Assembly (NCBI GenBank): GCA_015520145.1
Contig: WAQR01000101.1
Span: 1 to 12,659 of the forward strand
Direction: 5' to 3'
DNA from: Candidatus Hydrothermarchaeota archaeon
Lineage (GTDB): Archaea; Hydrothermarchaeota; Hydrothermarchaeia; Hydrothermarchaeales; WAQR01
DNA: 12,659 nucleotides
Shown piece by piece: positions 11,167-12,659 of the stretch. The translations under genes and the position numbers were made by a program. The notes beneath the pieces were generated by a model. It saw only the letters and a program-made list of their open reading frames with translations, was not told where the DNA came from and did no database searches. Within the stretch, counting starts at the first letter, position 1; the number at the start of each line of letters is the position of its first letter.

Positions 11167-12613
11167 CATCAAAAAGACTGCCGCAGGGCTGGGATTCCCA
11201 TGCATAATACCCAGAACCAGGACTGTGAAGACAGGGCTAAAGCCGACGGACGTATATGCCGCACTTAGACAAAGATCCAGGTATTCGTTTCTTTTAGAGT
11301 CTGCGGTAGTCGGGGAGAAGATTGCCAGGTACTCGTTTCTGGGGTGTTCGCCTGTAAAGCTGATAAAACTGAAACACGCTACCCTTTCCATAAACGGGAA
11401 GGAATCGAAAGTTGAAGGGAATCCAATGAATTTCTTCAGAGACGCTATTAAAAGATACAATGTCGCAAAAGATGGCAGGCTGCCGAAATTTTTTGGCGGG
11501 CTTTTAGGATATTTCTCATATGATATCGTGCGGTATTTCGAGGACATCGGCAGGGGTACGCCAGACCATCTCGGACACTGTGATGCAGAGTTCATGCTGG
11601 TAAAGGACCTTATCGTGTTTGACCACTGGAAGGACGAGGTCATGCTGATCTCGAACATGATGATAGAAGATAAGGACGATATCGAAAAAGGAGCTGAGGA
11701 TGCGGAAAAACAGCTTGATGAACTTGAAAATACCCTGAAAAATGCCGTCCCTCTCGATATCGAGTTTTGTGAAAAGAAGCTGGATGTTAGAAGCAATTTT
11801 GAAAAAGAGGAGTTTGAAGAGGCTGTGAGAAAGGCAAAGGAATACATCTATGCCGGCGACATCTTCCAGGTTGTACTCTCACAGAGATTCGTGCTGGAAG
11901 TCGAACATGACCCGTTTGATGTCTATCTGATGCTAAAGGAGATCAATCCCTCGCCTTACATGTACTTTCTGGAATTTGACAGGCTGAAAATCGCTGGCTC
12001 AAGCCCCGAGATACTTGTTAGAACTGATGGCGACAGAGTTATCGTAAGGCCTATTGCAGGCACAAGGCCCAGGGGAAAGGACGCGGTCGAGGACGAAGCC
12101 CTGGCAAGGGAGATGGCAAACGACCCGAAGGAGCGGGCTGAACATGTGATGCTTGTGGATCTTGGTAGAAACGATGTCGGGAAGGTCTCGAAGTTCGGGT
12201 CTGTTGTGGTGGACGAGTTCATGGGGCTTGAGAGATATTCGCATGTCCAGCACCTTGTCTCGAATGTCGTCGGGACGCTGGAGGACGGCATGGACTCTTT
12301 TGACGCATTTGAGGCATCTTTTCCCGCGGGTACGGTAAGCGGGGCACCCAAGGTCAGGGCAATGCAGATAATTGAAGAACTCGAACCGACGAGAAGGGGA
12401 ATATACGCAGGGGCTATCGGCTATTTTTCGTTCGATTCAGATATGGATTTTGCGATAACCATCCGTACAATCGTGTTCCAGGACGGCAGGGCATATGTCC
12501 AGGCAGGGGCAGGGATTGTTGCGGATTCTGACCCTGAAAAGGAATACTACGAGACCGTGAACAAGGGAAAGGGGATGCTCAGGGCGGTCGAGAAGGCGGG
12601 GGGAAAGAGATGA
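11159..12613 (+). CDS. trpE: Anthranilate synthase component I (TrpE)
   Basis: Aminates chorismate and releases pyruvate to give anthranilate, the first committed step to tryptophan; it works with the TrpG glutaminase. It has 484 residues from ATG 11159, which has a GGAGG nine bases upstream. A TTG at 11153 is possible but too close to that SD. Tryptophan-feedback elements are present: LLES (45-48) and NPSPYM (263-268). The chorismate-enzyme core follows: SSPEILVR, PIAGTRPRG, LVDLGRNDVGKVSKFGSV, YSHVQHLVSNV with His365, the signature PAGTVSGAPK (389-398), RRGIYAGAIGYF, and the C-terminal AGAGIVADSDPEKEYYETVNK. The enzyme should therefore be active and feedback-inhibited. The stop overlaps the trpG start as ATGA. 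Confidence 0.96.
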   Translation: MDDIKKTAAGLGFPCIIPRTRTVKTGLKPTDVYAALRQRSRYSFLLESAVVGEKIARYSFLGCSPVKLIKLKHATLSINGKESKVEGNPMNFFRDAIKRYNVAKDGRLPKFFGGLLGYFSYDIVRYFEDIGRGTPDHLGHCDAEFMLVKDLIVFDHWKDEVMLISNMMIEDKDDIEKGAEDAEKQLDELENTLKNAVPLDIEFCEKKLDVRSNFEKEEFEEAVRKAKEYIYAGDIFQVVLSQRFVLEVEHDPFDVYLMLKEINPSPYMYFLEFDRLKIAGSSPEILVRTDGDRVIVRPIAGTRPRGKDAVEDEALAREMANDPKERAEHVMLVDLGRNDVGKVSKFGSVVVDEFMGLERYSHVQHLVSNVVGTLEDGMDSFDAFEASFPAGTVSGAPKVRAMQIIEELEPTRRGIYAGAIGYFSFDSDMDFAITIRTIVFQDGRAYVQAGAGIVADSDPEKEYYETVNKGKGMLRAVEKAGGKR

Positions 12614-12659
12614 AAATCCTCATAATCGACAACATCGACAGCTTCGTCTACAACCTCTA
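12610..12659 (+). CDS. trpG: Anthranilate synthase component II, glutamine amidotransferase (TrpG), 5' end only
   Basis: Only the first 16 codons are present: MKILIIDNIDSFVYNL. This matches the N-terminus of class I glutamine amidotransferases of the TrpG/PabA group, where a D-x-x-DSF-x-YNL pattern is conserved. The product would supply ammonia from glutamine to TrpE. The ATG overlaps the trpE stop (ATGA), with a GGGGGGAAAG purine tract upstream. The location right after trpE supports TrpG rather than another amidotransferase; the catalytic triad is outside the window. Confidence 0.88.
   Translation, partial: MKILIIDNIDSFVYNL

Noticed and set aside
11098..11847. Minus-strand open frame of about 249 codons opposite trpE.
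   Set aside because: trpE is certain on the plus strand with all its motifs; the antisense frame is Ser/Phe-rich low-quality sequence.

Overview
The window is chromosomal DNA of an archaeon, most likely a euryarchaeon. It carries the archaeal form of the S10/spc ribosomal-protein cluster, with eS4, translation factor aIF1 and RNase P protein component 1 interleaved among ribosomal proteins in the standard archaeal order. Shine-Dalgarno (SD) sites are of the GGAGG/GGTGA type, and spacers carry TATA-like boxes. Base composition is moderate with very AT-rich spacers. Many protein stretches recall methanogen-type Euryarchaeota, but the genus cannot be fixed by eye.

Layout, left part (positions 1 to about 9185, all on the minus strand, so transcribed right to left): uL3, uL4, uL23, [142-bp repeat-rich spacer], uL2, uS19, uL22, uS3, uL29, aIF1, RNase P component 1, [56-bp spacer], uS17, uL14, uL24, eS4, uL5, uS14, uS8, [129-bp AT-rich spacer], uL6 (cut by the window start). 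Most neighbours overlap by ATGA or touch, as in a translationally coupled operon. The 48-residue uS14 gene starts with TTG and sits between uL5 and uS8.

Middle (9279-10190, minus): a TtuA/Ncs6 (NcsA)-type tRNA 2-thiolation enzyme lies just upstream of uL3, separated by a spacer with a dyad and a TATA-like box.

Right part (10396 to the end, plus): a tryptophan-biosynthesis operon, trpC-trpE-trpG (trpG cut by the window end). It diverges from the thiolase gene across a 205-bp regulatory region. That region has a clear TATA box, a TGTACA palindrome, and a short reading frame that ends in two closely spaced Trp codons and overlaps the trpC start.

The genes join translation (ribosome assembly, initiation, tRNA maturation and modification) with an amino-acid pathway. 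The genes are ordinary. The most interesting material is regulatory: the Trp-codon leader frame at trpC, the iterated 8-bp motifs in the uL23-uL2 spacer, and the long charged tail of uS3. No mobile elements, CRISPR arrays, rRNA or tRNA genes were seen. No stretch longer than 300 bases lacks a gene.
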